Below, in pieces: positions 28,761-38,600 of a stretch of DNA of 61,235 bases; position 1 is the first letter of the stretch, and each line of letters starts with the position of its first letter. Under the pieces are notes generated by a model. It was not told the origin of the DNA. It did no database searches and saw nothing but the letters and a program-made list of their open reading frames with translations. Source of the DNA: Clostridia bacterium. Its GTDB lineage: Bacteria; Bacillota; Clostridia; Oscillospirales; CAG-272. Location of the stretch: the NCBI GenBank assembly GCA_017517745.1, contig JAFWYJ010000054.1:1-61235 (forward strand), given 5' to 3'. The position numbers and the translations under genes are program-made.

Positions 28761-28808
28761 GAGAAAAGCATGACTCGGTTCGATGCCGTGTCATGCTTTC
28801 TCGTATTT
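28761..28808. terminator. Terminator hairpin after the radical SAM gene
   Basis: gagaaaagcatgac (28761-28774) with gtcatgctttctc (28790-28802), one bulged A. It could serve both strands, since the lipoprotein gene at 28846 converges on it. Confidence 0.7.
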
Positions 28809-28845
28809 AATAAGGGAAATCGATCTTTTACCAATTCAAAATCAT

Positions 28846-29646
28846 TCACTTTCTGTCAATCTCTAAAATATACGGAATCCAACTAACAATATTAGTGGGT
28901 TTGGCTCTTTGCCAGGCAATGTTTGTATAAAAATCCACAGAGGTGACATGACGCTCTTCCAACGGACCATATTCAGTCCACGAATATAAATAATTAACTA
29001 TATAGCATCCTTCTTGCACAATGTGAGCAGTGGTTATCAATTGCCCCCCTGGAGATAAAACAATTGTATTTGGATCCAGTTGCTGTACTTCGCCGTATGT
29101 CATCCCTTTCACTTCTTCAAAATCATTTTTGCTTTTAAACTCATTTACAATCAAGACGTCGAACAATTTTGCTTCTTCGTCGATAAAAACAAACGCATTT
29201 TCTCCGCCTTCCAACAACAACACAACGTAATACCCTTGGTGCGTTTCACGGATACATTCTACGCGGTAATCTTCCATAAACTCCTCAAAAGTCACACTCT
29301 CCTCGGAGTCCACCAATTCTTTTAACTGAACGACCTTCTCTTTCGGATACGTTTCGGTAATCAGATCATCTTTGTGGGACACATTATCGACAAGTGCAAT
29401 CGCACTGTCAATCGGATCATCTTTTACCGTCTCGCTTTCGGTTGAATCATCTTTCAGTGTCTCGCTTTCGGTCGGATCATCCTCGACACTCTCAGTCGGA
29501 TCCTCTCCCGTCGTTTCACGATCAAGCGTATCCTCGCTCTTTGTTTCACTCCCAAGCGGATCCTCCGGTTTCGTGCTGTTACATCCGGCAAGAAGCGTCA
29601 TGCAAAGCGTGACAAGAACAAGCATAACAAATAATTTTTTCATCAT
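28846..29646 (-). CDS. Lipoprotein with tandem-repeat linker, relative of the 2879 lipoprotein
   Basis: 266 aa. ATG 29646 has AGGAGG 8 bases upstream. The lipobox is LLAGC near residue 22. An acidic Ser/Thr/Glu/Asp linker (about 24-85) is built of 10-residue repeats. The C-terminal domain (about 100-266) has VECIRETHQGYYVVLLLEGG and VKGMTYGEVQQLDPNTIVL, matching the general layout of the lipoprotein at 2879-3538. Function unknown. Own promoter at 29755-29783. Confidence 0.8.
   Translation of the reverse strand: MMKKLFVMLVLVTLCMTLLAGCNSTKPEDPLGSETKSEDTLDRETTGEDPTESVEDDPTESETLKDDSTESETVKDDPIDSAIALVDNVSHKDDLITETYPKEKVVQLKELVDSEESVTFEEFMEDYRVECIRETHQGYYVVLLLEGGENAFVFIDEEAKLFDVLIVNEFKSKNDFEEVKGMTYGEVQQLDPNTIVLSPGGQLITTAHIVQEGCYIVNYLYSWTEYGPLEERHVTSVDFYTNIAWQRAKPTNIVSWIPYILEIDRK
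29401..29500 (-). repeat. 30-bp in-frame tandem repeat
   Basis: ctcgctttcggt recurs at 29431 and 29461, with decayed units on both sides. Each unit encodes about DDSTESET-K in the lipoprotein linker. The parallel with the 60-bp array in the other lipoprotein is notable. Confidence 0.75.
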
Positions 29647-29754
29647 ACCAATTGCCTCCTCCTATTAAAAAATATTCGTTTTTTAAGAATAAGCGGAATG
29701 GTTGTTTATCTCTCTTGGGTTAACCTCGTTTCCGTACAAAGACCTTACATTATC

Positions 29755-29783
29755 ATTATATCTTATATTTTCCAAAAAGTCAA
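29755..29783 (-). promoter_or_regulatory. Sigma-A promoter for the 28846 lipoprotein
   Basis: Minus strand TTGACT (29783-29778), 17 bp, TATAAT (29760-29755). It leaves a leader of about 100 nt in which I see no clear structure. Confidence 0.78.
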
Positions 29784-29868
29784 CAGTTCTTTTGTGAAAT
29801 TCTCACAACCGTAGGTTGACAAGATTCCACGATTTGGAGATTTGGGCAAAAAACACTGAATTCAACTT

Positions 29869-30141
29869 CCAATTTTGATTTGTCGCACACTTTGTTCGCC
29901 CCTACAGTGTTTCGTTCATTTGTTCGTTGAAATGAGACACCGATAAATCCCAATTTTGCGCACCCTTTCCGTGGGCAAAACAAAAATAAAAGCTGTTTTG
30001 GGTGGTGGTACCAAAACAGCCGCGAGAGCGATTGAATGAGCGAGCGCACGGATAAAAAATTACCTTCCCACCCATGCGATAAAAGTTTTTGAAGGGGTGT
30101 GGGGAAACTTTTTTTAAAAAGTTTCCCCACAAAACGCGTCC
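29869..30141 (+). repeat. Dispersed structured intergenic repeat, copy C
   Basis: Matches copy A at its left end (ccaattttgatttgtcg, 29869) and right end (cccacaaaacgcgtcc, to 30141), with core hairpin gctgttttgg/ccaaaacagc (29992-30001 with 30011-30020). It lacks the 130-bp nested segment and the ccggagaaact...ggtcgccgaaggc portion of copy A. No gene is evident between 29784 and 30174. Confidence 0.8.
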
Positions 30142-30174
30142 TTTTCACAAAACGCGCCCCCATAAAAAATCGTA

Positions 30175-30777
30175 TTATTTCTCAGGATCGAGATATTTCC
30201 AATAGGATGCGATATAGTTGATTCCCGACCAAAGGGTGAAGACCAGCATGAGCGCCGAGGTTGCGAGCGAGACGGGGAGGAAAGAGGTTTCCTTGCCCAA
30301 AAGCTCGAAGACGACCGGCTCGGCGATGCAGCAGATGACGCAGGCGATCTGGGTGCAGGTTTTGATCTTTCCGAGCATATTCGCGGCGATCACGATGCCG
30401 CTCGAGCCGGAGACGACCAGACGGATCGAGGTGACGGCAAGCTCGCGGAAGATCACGATCAGAAACGCCCAGAAAAAGACCTGTGCGAAGAGCTTGTCGG
30501 AGTATGCCGACTGCGCGCGCCAAAGGATGACGAACATCGCGCCGATGACCATGAACTTATCCGCCAGGGGATCCATAAACTTGCCAAAGTCGGTGACAAG
30601 GTTGTACTTGCGCGCGATCTTGCCGTCGAGCATGTCGGTCAGAGATGCGGCGATGAAGAGCACAAGACCCACAGCACTTGCCCAAACGGCGTTGGATACC
30701 ATCATCACGATCACAAAGATCGGTACCAGACAGAGTCGCAGAAGTGTCAGCTTGTTGGGAAGATTCATGTTTTTCAT
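30175..30777 (-). CDS. pgsA: CDP-diacylglycerol--glycerol-3-phosphate 3-phosphatidyltransferase
   Basis: 200 aa with about six membrane segments. The CDP-alcohol phosphotransferase signature D-G-x2-A-R-x8-G-x3-D-x3-D is complete in LTDMLDGKIARK and TDFGKFMDPLADK (residues about 46-75). It makes phosphatidylglycerol phosphate, the precursor of phosphatidylglycerol and cardiolipin. ATG 30777 has AAAGGA 8 bases upstream. Lies 27 bp downstream of rimO on the same strand, a pairing common in Firmicutes, so the two form an operon. Confidence 0.95.
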   Translation of the reverse strand: MKNMNLPNKLTLLRLCLVPIFVIVMMVSNAVWASAVGLVLFIAASLTDMLDGKIARKYNLVTDFGKFMDPLADKFMVIGAMFVILWRAQSAYSDKLFAQVFFWAFLIVIFRELAVTSIRLVVSGSSGIVIAANMLGKIKTCTQIACVICCIAEPVVFELLGKETSFLPVSLATSALMLVFTLWSGINYIASYWKYLDPEK

Positions 30778-30804
30778 GGAGAAGATCCTTTCTTGACAGT
30801 GATT

Positions 30805-32148
30805 TTATTTGGTGACAACAATGCCGTAAAGATCGTAGTCGATGACTTTGCGGACCTTGACACGGACGAAGGAGCCGGGGGCGATGCGCGTGTCGGCGCG
30901 GAAATAGACCTTTCCGTCGATCTCGGGCGCGTCGGCGGCGCTCCTTCCGAAGTGAACCTCGGCGACGGGGTCATAGTCCTCGCAGACCACCTCGACCGTC
31001 TTGCCGATCTTCTCGCGGTTCAGCTCCTCGTTGATCTCCATCTGCTGACGCATCAGGATATCCATGCGATCCTGCTTGATCTGGTCGTCGATCTGATCGG
31101 GAAAGTCGTAGGCGGGGGTGTCCTCCTCGCGGGAGTAGGGAAATACGCCCGCATGGTCAAAACGCTGCTCCTTGACGAACTCGCAAAGCTCCTCGAAGTC
31201 CTCCTCGGTCTCTCCGGGGAATCCAACGATGAAGGTCGTGCGGATGACGATCTCGGGGATCTCGCGGCGGAGCTTGGACAGCACCTCGCGGATCATCTTT
31301 TGGTCGCCGTGGCGGTTCATTGCCGTCAGCATCCGATCGCTGACGTGCTGGAGGGGAAGGTCGATGTATTTGAGGATCTTCGGGTTGTCGCGCATCTCTG
31401 CGATCAGCTCGTCTGTGATCTTGTCGGGGTAGCAGTAGAGCAGACGGATCCACGGGATCGCGGTCTCCTCACCGATCTTGTGCAAAAGCTCGGCAAGAGC
31501 ATATTTGCCGTACAGATCGAGTCCGTATCTCGTGATGTCCTGCGCCACGATGACAAGCTCCTTGACGCCGAGAGATTCAAGCTGTTTGGCTTCTTGGATC
31601 AGATCCTCCATGGGTCTGGAGCGGAATTTTCCGCGGATCGAGGGGATGGCACAATAGGCGCAGCGGTTGTCACAGCCCTCGGCGATCTTGAGATACGCCG
31701 AATATTCGGGCGTGGTCAGCACGCGGTCGCCGCCAAGGCGGACTGTGTCCTTGTCCTCGTGAGAGAAATATTTGACCTTCGAGCCTTTTTTCTTTTTTGC
31801 GGTGACAGCCTCGATCGCCTCGACGATGTTGTGGATGCTGCCGACACCCAGCACGGCGTCGACCTCGGGAAGCTCGCGGAAGATCTCCTCGCCGTAACGC
31901 TCGGCAAGGCATCCCGTGACGATGATCGCCTTGAGATGGCGGTTCTTTTTGAGCCAAGCCACGTCCAGAATGTTGTCGATGGCTTCTTTTTTCGCGCTTT
32001 CAATGAAGGCGCAGGTGTTGACGATGATCACGTCGGCGTCGATGTCCTCGGGCGTGATCTCATAGCCCGCGGCAAGCACCTCGTGGAGCATGACCTCGGT
32101 GTCGAGTTGATTTTTGGGACAACCGAGCGAAACAAATCCGATTTTCAT
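30805..32148 (-). CDS. rimO: Ribosomal protein S12 methylthiotransferase
   Basis: 447 aa. The N-terminal UPF0004 domain has cysteines in LGCPKNQLDTE, NTCAFIESAK and TGCLAERY. The radical SAM motif CDNRCAYCAIP (about 160-170) is followed by RGKFRSRP and the C-terminal TRAM domain (about 380-447). The KNQLDTE signature separates RimO from MiaB. It adds a methylthio group to the conserved Asp of ribosomal protein S12. First gene of the rimO-pgsA unit, with a promoter at 32208-32236. Confidence 0.96.
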   Translation of the reverse strand: MKIGFVSLGCPKNQLDTEVMLHEVLAAGYEITPEDIDADVIIVNTCAFIESAKKEAIDNILDVAWLKKNRHLKAIIVTGCLAERYGEEIFRELPEVDAVLGVGSIHNIVEAIEAVTAKKKKGSKVKYFSHEDKDTVRLGGDRVLTTPEYSAYLKIAEGCDNRCAYCAIPSIRGKFRSRPMEDLIQEAKQLESLGVKELVIVAQDITRYGLDLYGKYALAELLHKIGEETAIPWIRLLYCYPDKITDELIAEMRDNPKILKYIDLPLQHVSDRMLTAMNRHGDQKMIREVLSKLRREIPEIVIRTTFIVGFPGETEEDFEELCEFVKEQRFDHAGVFPYSREEDTPAYDFPDQIDDQIKQDRMDILMRQQMEINEELNREKIGKTVEVVCEDYDPVAEVHFGRSAADAPEIDGKVYFRADTRIAPGSFVRVKVRKVIDYDLYGIVVTK

Positions 32149-32207
32149 GATGGAATGGGAGCCTTTCTCTTTTTGTCTTGCAAAAAGTCGATATGTTTAT
32201 CTTATAT

Positions 32208-32236
32208 ATTATATCATATTTCGCCTTTTTTTACAA
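32208..32236 (-). promoter_or_regulatory. Sigma-A promoter for rimO-pgsA
   Basis: Minus strand TTGTAA (32236-32231), 17 bp, TATAAT (32213-32208). Confidence 0.72.
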
Positions 32237-32296
32237 GTCCTCTGCATAAAAGAAGAGAGAATCGCAATATTTGTCCACACTTTGCCCATTTCTGAC

Positions 32297-32325
32297 TTGA
32301 AAAGTCGCATAATATGTCTTATAAT
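32297..32325 (+). promoter_or_regulatory. Sigma-A promoter for the sugar-phosphate isomerase gene
   Basis: TTGAAA (32297-32302), 17 bp, TATAAT (32320-32325). Confidence 0.75.
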
Positions 32326-32362
32326 AAAACTAACCAAATAAATATAAAGAGAGGTACTTGAT

Positions 32363-33331
32363 ATGAAACTGAGCGTTTTGGCAAATCTTTACGGCACAAA
32401 ATCGCTGGAGGAGACTCTGCAGATCCTCACCGAGCTGGGTGTTCACACGGTGGAGCTGGGCGCGGGCGGATACCCCGGCAAGGCGCACTGCAACCCCGCG
32501 GAGCTTCTGGCGGACGCGAAGAAATACGACGCTTTCATGGCAACCTTGAAGAAATACGACGTCACGGTTTGCGCCCTGGCAGCGCATGGCAACGCATTGC
32601 ATCCCGATCCTGCGATCGCGAAACAGTTCGACGAGGACTTCCGCAACGCGGTGCTTCTGGCGGAGAAAATGGGCGTGGACACTGTCATCACCTTCTCGGG
32701 CTGTCCCGGTGACAGCGAGGGCTCGAAGTATCCCAACTGGGTGACCTGCCCTTGGCCCGAGGATTTCCTTGCCATCCTGGATTGGCAGTGGAACGAGAAG
32801 CTGATTCCTTATTGGAAGGAAGCGGGCGCGTTTGCCGAGGCACACCACGTTCCTCACATCGCGTTTGAGATGCATCCCGGCTTCTGCGTTTACAATCCCG
32901 AGACGCTACTCAAGCTGCGTGCCGCCGTCGGTCCCGTGATCGGCGCGAACTTTGACCCCTCGCATCTCATTTGGCAGGGGATGGATCCCGTTGCCGCCAT
33001 CCGCGAGCTTGCGGGCGCGATCTATCACGTCCACGCGAAGGATACCAAGATCGATCACTACAACACCGCGAAGAACGGCGTGCTGGATACCAAGCACTAC
33101 GGCGATGAAATTCACCGCTCCTGGATCTTCCGCACCGTCGGCTATGGCAACGGCGAGACCTATTGGAGAGATCTCGTTTCCAATCTGCGTCTGTGCGGCT
33201 ATGACCGCGTGCTTTCGATCGAGCACGAGGACAGCCTCATGACGATCGACGAGGGACTTCGCAAGGCGGTTTCTTTTTTGAACGGCATCATCATCACCGA
33301 GGAAAAGCCCACCACGATGGCTTGGGCATAA
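32363..33331 (+). CDS. Sugar phosphate isomerase/epimerase (xylose isomerase-like TIM barrel)
   Basis: 322 aa covering a complete AP endonuclease 2/xylose isomerase-like barrel. The metal-site residues sit where the family has them: Glu in IAFEMHPGF (about 172), Asp/His in GANFDPSHL (about 196-201), His in YHVHAKDTK (about 223) and Glu in SIEHEDS (about 295). Such enzymes interconvert keto sugars or cyclitols (inosose, psicose, tagatose types); the substrate is not determined. Its own promoter and terminator make it a single-gene unit. It could work with the Gfo/Idh/MocA dehydrogenase at 21555, a pairing often seen, but the genes are not adjacent. Confidence 0.88.
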   Translation: MKLSVLANLYGTKSLEETLQILTELGVHTVELGAGGYPGKAHCNPAELLADAKKYDAFMATLKKYDVTVCALAAHGNALHPDPAIAKQFDEDFRNAVLLAEKMGVDTVITFSGCPGDSEGSKYPNWVTCPWPEDFLAILDWQWNEKLIPYWKEAGAFAEAHHVPHIAFEMHPGFCVYNPETLLKLRAAVGPVIGANFDPSHLIWQGMDPVAAIRELAGAIYHVHAKDTKIDHYNTAKNGVLDTKHYGDEIHRSWIFRTVGYGNGETYWRDLVSNLRLCGYDRVLSIEHEDSLMTIDEGLRKAVSFLNGIIITEEKPTTMAWA

Positions 33332-33343
33332 TTCCGTCTTTTG

Positions 33344-33388
33344 GGAGCGCTTCGAGCCGTACGGCTCGAAGCGCTCCAACTCTGTTTT
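33344..33388 (+). terminator. Terminator after the isomerase gene
   Basis: Perfect 15-bp stem ggagcgcttcgagcc (33344-33358) with ggctcgaagcgctcc (33363-33377), then aactctgtttt. Confidence 0.85.
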
Positions 33389-33400
33389 CAAAAATAAAAA

Positions 33401-33648
33401 GGCTATGTCACATGAAATCACTGATTTTTTGCCAGATTCCAAATGCGTAAATACGCATTTGATCCTCACGGTGTTCGGATTTCGACTTCGAGCCGCTTGA
33501 CACCGAAGGTGGCATTCTGAGTGAAGCGAAGCGAAATCGCACTGCATAGCAGCGCCGAAGGCAGAATCTGGGCGGCTCTACGCTCAGAATGACACGCGGG
33601 GCGTGTCGCAAAAAATTCTTAAAATCAACCGTTTGCTGTGACAGAGCC
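33401..33648. mobile_element. MITE-like insertion with 8-bp target duplication
   Basis: A 248-bp non-coding segment with imperfect terminal inverted repeats: ggctatgtcaca (33401-33412) against ggctctgtcaca read inward from 33648. It is flanked on both sides by the exact 8-mer aataaaaa (33393-33400 and 33649-33656), as left by an 8-bp staggered cut. The interior holds a palindrome-rich stretch (gaagcgaagcg, cagaatctgggcg, ctcagaatgaca). No transposase is present. The 8-bp duplication and GGCTnTGTCA ends fit mobilisation by an ISL3- or IS1595-type transposase elsewhere, an inference from end type only. Confidence 0.72.
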
Positions 33649-33692
33649 AATAAAAATATTGGAGAAATCGATCGCAAAATTTGTTTTTGCTC

Positions 33693-33721
33693 TTGACAAA
33701 GACGGGGGAGTGTGGTATAAT
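33693..33721 (+). promoter_or_regulatory. Consensus sigma-A promoter of the pyr operon
   Basis: TTGACA (33693-33698), 17 bp, TATAAT (33716-33721), both hexamers perfect. It lies only 45 bp past the MITE-like element. Confidence 0.9.
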
Positions 33722-33727
33722 AGCCAC

Positions 33728-33858
33728 AGATCAAAGAAAGTCTTTAAGCCGATACAGAGAGATCGGGAAGATTTGACATAGCGTTGGCCTGTACCCAAGA
33801 GGGTGGAGGTGCATACTTTTGTGTGGAATCTTGCCCGAGACGGCAAGATTTTTTTATT
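33728..33858 (+). promoter_or_regulatory. PyrR-dependent transcription attenuator leader
   Basis: The anti-antiterminator hairpin CCGAT/ATCGG (33749-33753 with 33762-33766) presents the loop ACAGAGAG, matching the CNGNGAG core of the PyrR site. Its 3' strand overlaps the antiterminator arm TCGGGAAGATT (33763-33773), which can pair with AATCTTGCCCGA (33827-33838). The competing terminator is AATCTTGCC/GGCAAGATT (33827-33835 with 33842-33850) followed by a T-run. Established logic: UMP-bound PyrR stabilises the first hairpin, the terminator forms, and pyr expression falls. Confidence 0.88.
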
Positions 33859-33879
33859 ACCCACAAGGGGGAATTTGCG

Positions 33880-34419
33880 ATGAAGCAAAAGGCGCAGATC
33901 ATGGACGCCACGGCGCTCTCACGCGCGATGGCACGCATCACGCACGAGATCATCGAGCGCAATCAGGGCGTTGGACGCATTTGTCTTTTGGGCGTCAGAA
34001 GCCGTGGCGTTCCGCTGGCGGCGATGCTGGCGGAGAATATCAAAAAATTCGAGGGGATCGAGGTCCCGCTTGGATTTTTGGACGTCACCAAGCACCGTGA
34101 CGACCTGACCGAGGAGGAGAAAAGCGACACGGCGGCGGAATGTCACATTCCCTGCGACATTCGCGAGCGAACCGTGATCATTGTCGATGACGTGCTCTAC
34201 ACGGGGCGCACGGCACGCGCGGCGCTTGAGGCGGTGTTTGCTTTTGCAAGACCGCAGGCGGTGCAGCTTGCCGTTTTGGTGGACAGAGGGCATCGGGAGC
34301 TGCCCATCCGACCCGATTACGTCGGAAAAAACGTTCCCACATCCCGCAGTGAGACGGTTTCGGTACGCCTCGAGGAGATCGACGGCGAAAACGCGGTCTA
34401 TATCTGCGATGCCAAATAA
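33880..34419 (+). CDS. pyrR: Bifunctional pyr operon regulator / uracil phosphoribosyltransferase
   Basis: 179 aa from ATG 33880 with AAGGGGGA upstream; the longer frame would overlap the attenuator terminator. The PRPP-binding motif is VIIVDDVLYTGRTARAA (about 95-111), and the RGHRELPIRPDYVGKNVPTS segment is diagnostic for PyrR. It binds the leader at 33749-33766 when UMP is high and attenuates its own operon; it also has weak uracil phosphoribosyltransferase activity. First gene of the operon. Confidence 0.97.
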   Translation: MKQKAQIMDATALSRAMARITHEIIERNQGVGRICLLGVRSRGVPLAAMLAENIKKFEGIEVPLGFLDVTKHRDDLTEEEKSDTAAECHIPCDIRERTVIIVDDVLYTGRTARAALEAVFAFARPQAVQLAVLVDRGHRELPIRPDYVGKNVPTSRSETVSVRLEEIDGENAVYICDAK

Positions 34420-34441
34420 ATCAAAGGAAAGGAAACACGTC

Positions 34442-35689
34442 ATGAAAAGAACGAACGAGATCAAACTGTATCAGTCGCAGGTGGAGTCTTTTGCAAAGGC
34501 TTTTTTGGCGACCCATCCCATCCTTTCCGAGTCTTTGGATCCATACGTGATTCTTCCCGGCTTTTGCGACGTGCACGTGCATTTTCGTGAGCCGGGCTTT
34601 TCTTATAAGGAGACGATCGCGAGCGGCTCACGCGCGGCGGCAAGGGGAGGCTATACGGCGGTTTGCACCATGCCCAACCTCAAGCCCGTGCCGGACAGCG
34701 TTCCGCACCTCGCGGAGCAGCTGGAGATCATTCGGCGCGACGCGGTCATCGGCGTCTATCCCTACGCCTCGATCACGGTCGGGCAGATCGGCGCGGAGCT
34801 GTCCGACATGGGGGGCTTGTCGGGGGATTGCATCGCCTTCTCGGACGATGGACGCGGCGTGCAGAGTGACGATATGATGCGCGCGGCGATGGAAAAGGCA
34901 AAAAAGCTGGGCAAGATGATCGTGGCACACTGTGAGGTCAACGATCTGTTGCACGGAGGATATATTCACGACGGTGCTTACGCAAGAGTACACGGTCACA
35001 AGGGCATCTGCTCCGAGAGCGAGTATCTGCAGATTGAGCGCGACCTGAGGCTGGCACGGGAGATCGGATGCGCCTATCACGTCTGCCACATCTCGGCAAA
35101 GGAGAGCGTGGAGGCGATCCGACGCGCCAAGGCAGAGGGGGTGAACGTCACCTGCGAGACCGCGCCGCACTATCTGGTGATGGATGACGGTGATCTGCGC
35201 GAGGAGGGACGATTCAAGATGAATCCCCCCTTGCGAAGCGCCGAGGACAGACACGCATTGGTGGAAGGTGTGAAGGACGGCACAATCGACATGATTGCGA
35301 CCGACCACGCGCCGCATTCCGCCGAGGAAAAGGCGCGCGGGCTTGCTGGCAGCGCGTTCGGAATCGTGGGATTGGAAACCGCGTTTCCGCTGATCTACAC
35401 CAAGCTGGTCAAGACCGGCGTGATCACGATGGATCGGCTGATGGAGCTGTTGGTTTGGGCGCCGCGTGAGCGGTTCGGCTTGCCACTCGGCAACGACTTC
35501 TCGGTTTGGGATCTGGATCGGCAGTTTTTCGTCGATCCCGACGAGTTCCTGACCAAGGGACGCGCCACCCCTCTGACGGGCATGCAGCTCTTTGGCAGAA
35601 ATTTTCTGACCGTACATGACGGCAGGATCGTTTATCAATCGGAAACAATATCACCTGAAATAGATTTGGGAGGAAAAGAAAATGGCTAA
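34442..35689 (+). CDS. pyrC: Dihydroorotase
   Basis: 415 aa from ATG 34442 with AAAGGAAAGG upstream. A class I (bacillary) dihydroorotase, third step of UMP synthesis. The zinc ligands and catalytic residues are visible: [10 protein letters not shown] (about 43-52), the position of the usual carboxylated Lys is shifted to a [12 protein letters not shown] region, HCE (about 162), HVCHIS (about 221) and ATDHAPHS (about 283-290). It overlaps carB by 8 bases (ATGGCTAA), implying coupled translation. carA, often found between these genes, is missing. Confidence 0.95.
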   Translation: MKRTNEIKLYQSQVESFAKAFLATHPILSESLDPYVILPGFCDVHVHFREPGFSYKETIASGSRAAARGGYTAVCTMPNLKPVPDSVPHLAEQLEIIRRDAVIGVYPYASITVGQIGAELSDMGGLSGDCIAFSDDGRGVQSDDMMRAAMEKAKKLGKMIVAHCEVNDLLHGGYIHDGAYARVHGHKGICSESEYLQIERDLRLAREIGCAYHVCHISAKESVEAIRRAKAEGVNVTCETAPHYLVMDDGDLREEGRFKMNPPLRSAEDRHALVEGVKDGTIDMIATDHAPHSAEEKARGLAGSAFGIVGLETAFPLIYTKLVKTGVITMDRLMELLVWAPRERFGLPLGNDFSVWDLDRQFFVDPDEFLTKGRATPLTGMQLFGRNFLTVHDGRIVYQSETISPEIDLGGKENG

Positions 35690-38600
35690 AAGAACAGATC
35701 TGAAAAAAATTCTGATCATCGGATCGGGACCGATCGTCATCGGTCAGGCGGCAGAGTTTGACTATGCAGGCACGCAGGCGTGCTTGGCGCTCAAGGAGGA
35801 GGGCTACTAGGTGGTTCTCGTCAACTCCAATCACGCGACCATCATGACCGACACCACGATCGCCGACAAGGTTTATATGGAGCCGCTGACGCTGGAATAT
35901 ATCGCGAAGATTTTGCGCTATGAGCGTCCCGACGCGATCCTGCCCGGTATCGGCGGACAGACCGGACTCAATCTGGCAATGCAGCTCGAGAAGAAGGGCA
36001 TTCTCAAGGAGTGCCGCGTCGAGCTGTTGGGCACGAGCAGCGAGTCGATCGAGAGAGCAGAGGACCGCGAGATGTTCAAGGAGCTTTGTCAGTCGATCGG
36101 AGAGCCGACCATTCCCTCCGAAATCACCTACAATCTGGACGAAGCAAAGGCTGCTGCCGCACGCATCGGCTATCCCGTCGTTCTGCGCCCCGCGTTCACG
36201 CTCGGCGGTACGGGTGGCGGCTTTGCTTACAACGAGGAGGAACTCTTGGAGGTCGGACGAAACGCATTCAAGCTCTCTCCCGTGCATCAGGTTTTGATCG
36301 AGAAGAGCGTCAAGGGCTACAAGGAGATCGAGTTTGAGGTCATGCGCGACTCGAACGATCACGCCATCACGATCTGCGGCATGGAGAACGTCGATCCCGT
36401 CGGTGTCCACACCGGTGACTCGATCGTCGTTGCGCCGATCCTTTCCCTGAACGATCACGATCTGAAGATGCTCAACGACAGCGCGATCAAGATCATCAAG
36501 GAACTCAAGATCGAGGGCGGATGCAACGTGCAGTTCGCGCTCAATCCCAATTCGAGCGAATATTTCCTCATCGAGGTCAATCCCCGCGTTTCGCGTTCCT
36601 CGGCATTGGCATCCAAGGCGAGCGGATACCCGATCGCTCGCGTGACCGCAAAGATCGCGGTCGGTATGGCACTCGAGGAGATCCCCGTTGCCGGCGGAAC
36701 CGCCGCGATGGAACCGAAGCTCGATTATATCGTCGCGAAATTCCCGCGCTTCCCGTTCGACAAGTTCACCTCCGCTCCCAATACGCTCGGTACGCAGATG
36801 AAGGCGACGGGCGAGGTCATGGGCATCGGTTCGACGCTGGAGGAGTGCTTCCTTAAGTCTGTGCGCTCTCTTGAGACCGGCGTTTGCCACTTCTACCATC
36901 CCAAGTTCGATGCCATGAACGATGAGCAACTCTTTGCTTATCTCTCCGAGTCGAAGGATGACAACATTTACGCCGTCACCGAGCTGCTTCGTCGCGGACA
37001 CAGCGTGGAGGAGCTTCATCGGGCAACCATGATCACCGAGCTGTTCCTGGAGTGCATCGTGCGCATCGTCGAGATGGAGAAGCTGCTCAAGGCGAACAAG
37101 GGTGACGGAAAGACCCTGAAGGCGGCAAAGATTCTCGGCTTCTCGGATAAGTTTATCGCAAAGCTCTGGGAAACCGAAGAGATCAAGGTCTTCGAGATGC
37201 GCAAAAAGCTTGGAATCAAGCCGATCTTCAAGATGGTGGATACGCTCCACACCGGCAAATATATCGCTTATCTCTATTCCTCCTACACCGGAGAGAACGC
37301 CTCCCGCCTGACCGACAAGAAAAAGATCATCGTGCTCGGCGCGGGTCCGATCCGCATCGGACAGGGCGTGGAATTCGACTATTCCACAGTTCACGCCGTG
37401 CAGACCATCAAGAAGGCGGACTACGAGGCGATCATCATCAACAACAACCCCGAGACGGTTTCGACCGACTATACCACTGCGGACAAGCTCTATTTCGAGC
37501 CGCTGACGCCCGAGGACGTCATGAACATCGTGGCGTTTGAGCAGCCCGAGGGTGTGGTCGCGTCTCTTGGCGGCCAGACCGCGATCAATCTTGCCGAGCC
37601 GCTGATGAAGCGCGGCGTCAAGATCATCGGCACCGATTGCGACGCGATCGACAGAGCCGAGAATCGCGATCTGTTTGAGAAGATTTTGCAGCAGCTGAAC
37701 ATTCCGCAGCCCGAGGGACAGGCTGTGACCAAGATCGAGGACGGTGTTGCCGCCGCGGCGCGCATCGGCTATCCCGTTCTGGTCAGACCCAGCTTCGTGC
37801 TGGGCGGCAGAGCCATGCAGATCGTTGCAAACGAGCAGCAGCTCCGCCACTATCTCAAGACAGCTGTTGAGATCGACGAGGACAAGCCGGTCCTGGTCGA
37901 CAAGTATATCATCGGCAAGGAGGTCGAGGTCGACGCGATCTGCGACGGACGCGACGTCTTCGTTCCCGGCATCATGGAGCTGGTTGAGAGGACGGGTATC
38001 CACTCGGGCGACTCGATCAGCGTCTATCCCACGTTCAGCATTTCCGACAAGGTCAAGGGCACGATCCTGCAATATGCGAAGAAGCTCGGACTCGGCATCG
38101 GCATCGTCGGACTTTACAACATTCAGTTCATCGTCGACAAGGACGAAAACGTCTTTATCATCGAGGTCAATCCTCGTTCCTCGCGCACCGTTCCGTTCCT
38201 CTCGAAGGCAACGGGCTACAGTCTGGCGGACATCGCCACCGAGGTCATCATGGGCAAGAGCCTGAAGGAGCAGGGCATCTTCGACATCTATCCCGAGGAG
38301 AAGAAGCGTTGGTACGTCAAGGTTCCCGTGTTCTCCTTCAATAAGATCAGAGGTCTTGACGCTTACCTTTCTCCCGAAATGAAGTCCACGGGTGAGGCGA
38401 TCGGCTATGACGACAAGCTCAATCGCGCACTCTACAAGGCGCTCCAGGCATCGGGTATGCACCTGCAGAATTACGGCACCGTGTTCGCGACGATCGCGGA
38501 CAAGGACAAGGAGGAGGCTCTGCCGCTCATCCGCCGCTTCTACAATCTCGGATTTAACATCGAGGCGACTGCGGGAACCGCGAAGTTCCTCAAGGAAAAC

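Noticed and set aside
28846-29646. Long plus-strand frames over the lipoprotein (Ser/Val-rich).
   Set aside because: They are antisense shadows of the repeat-coding linker, without ribosome sites.
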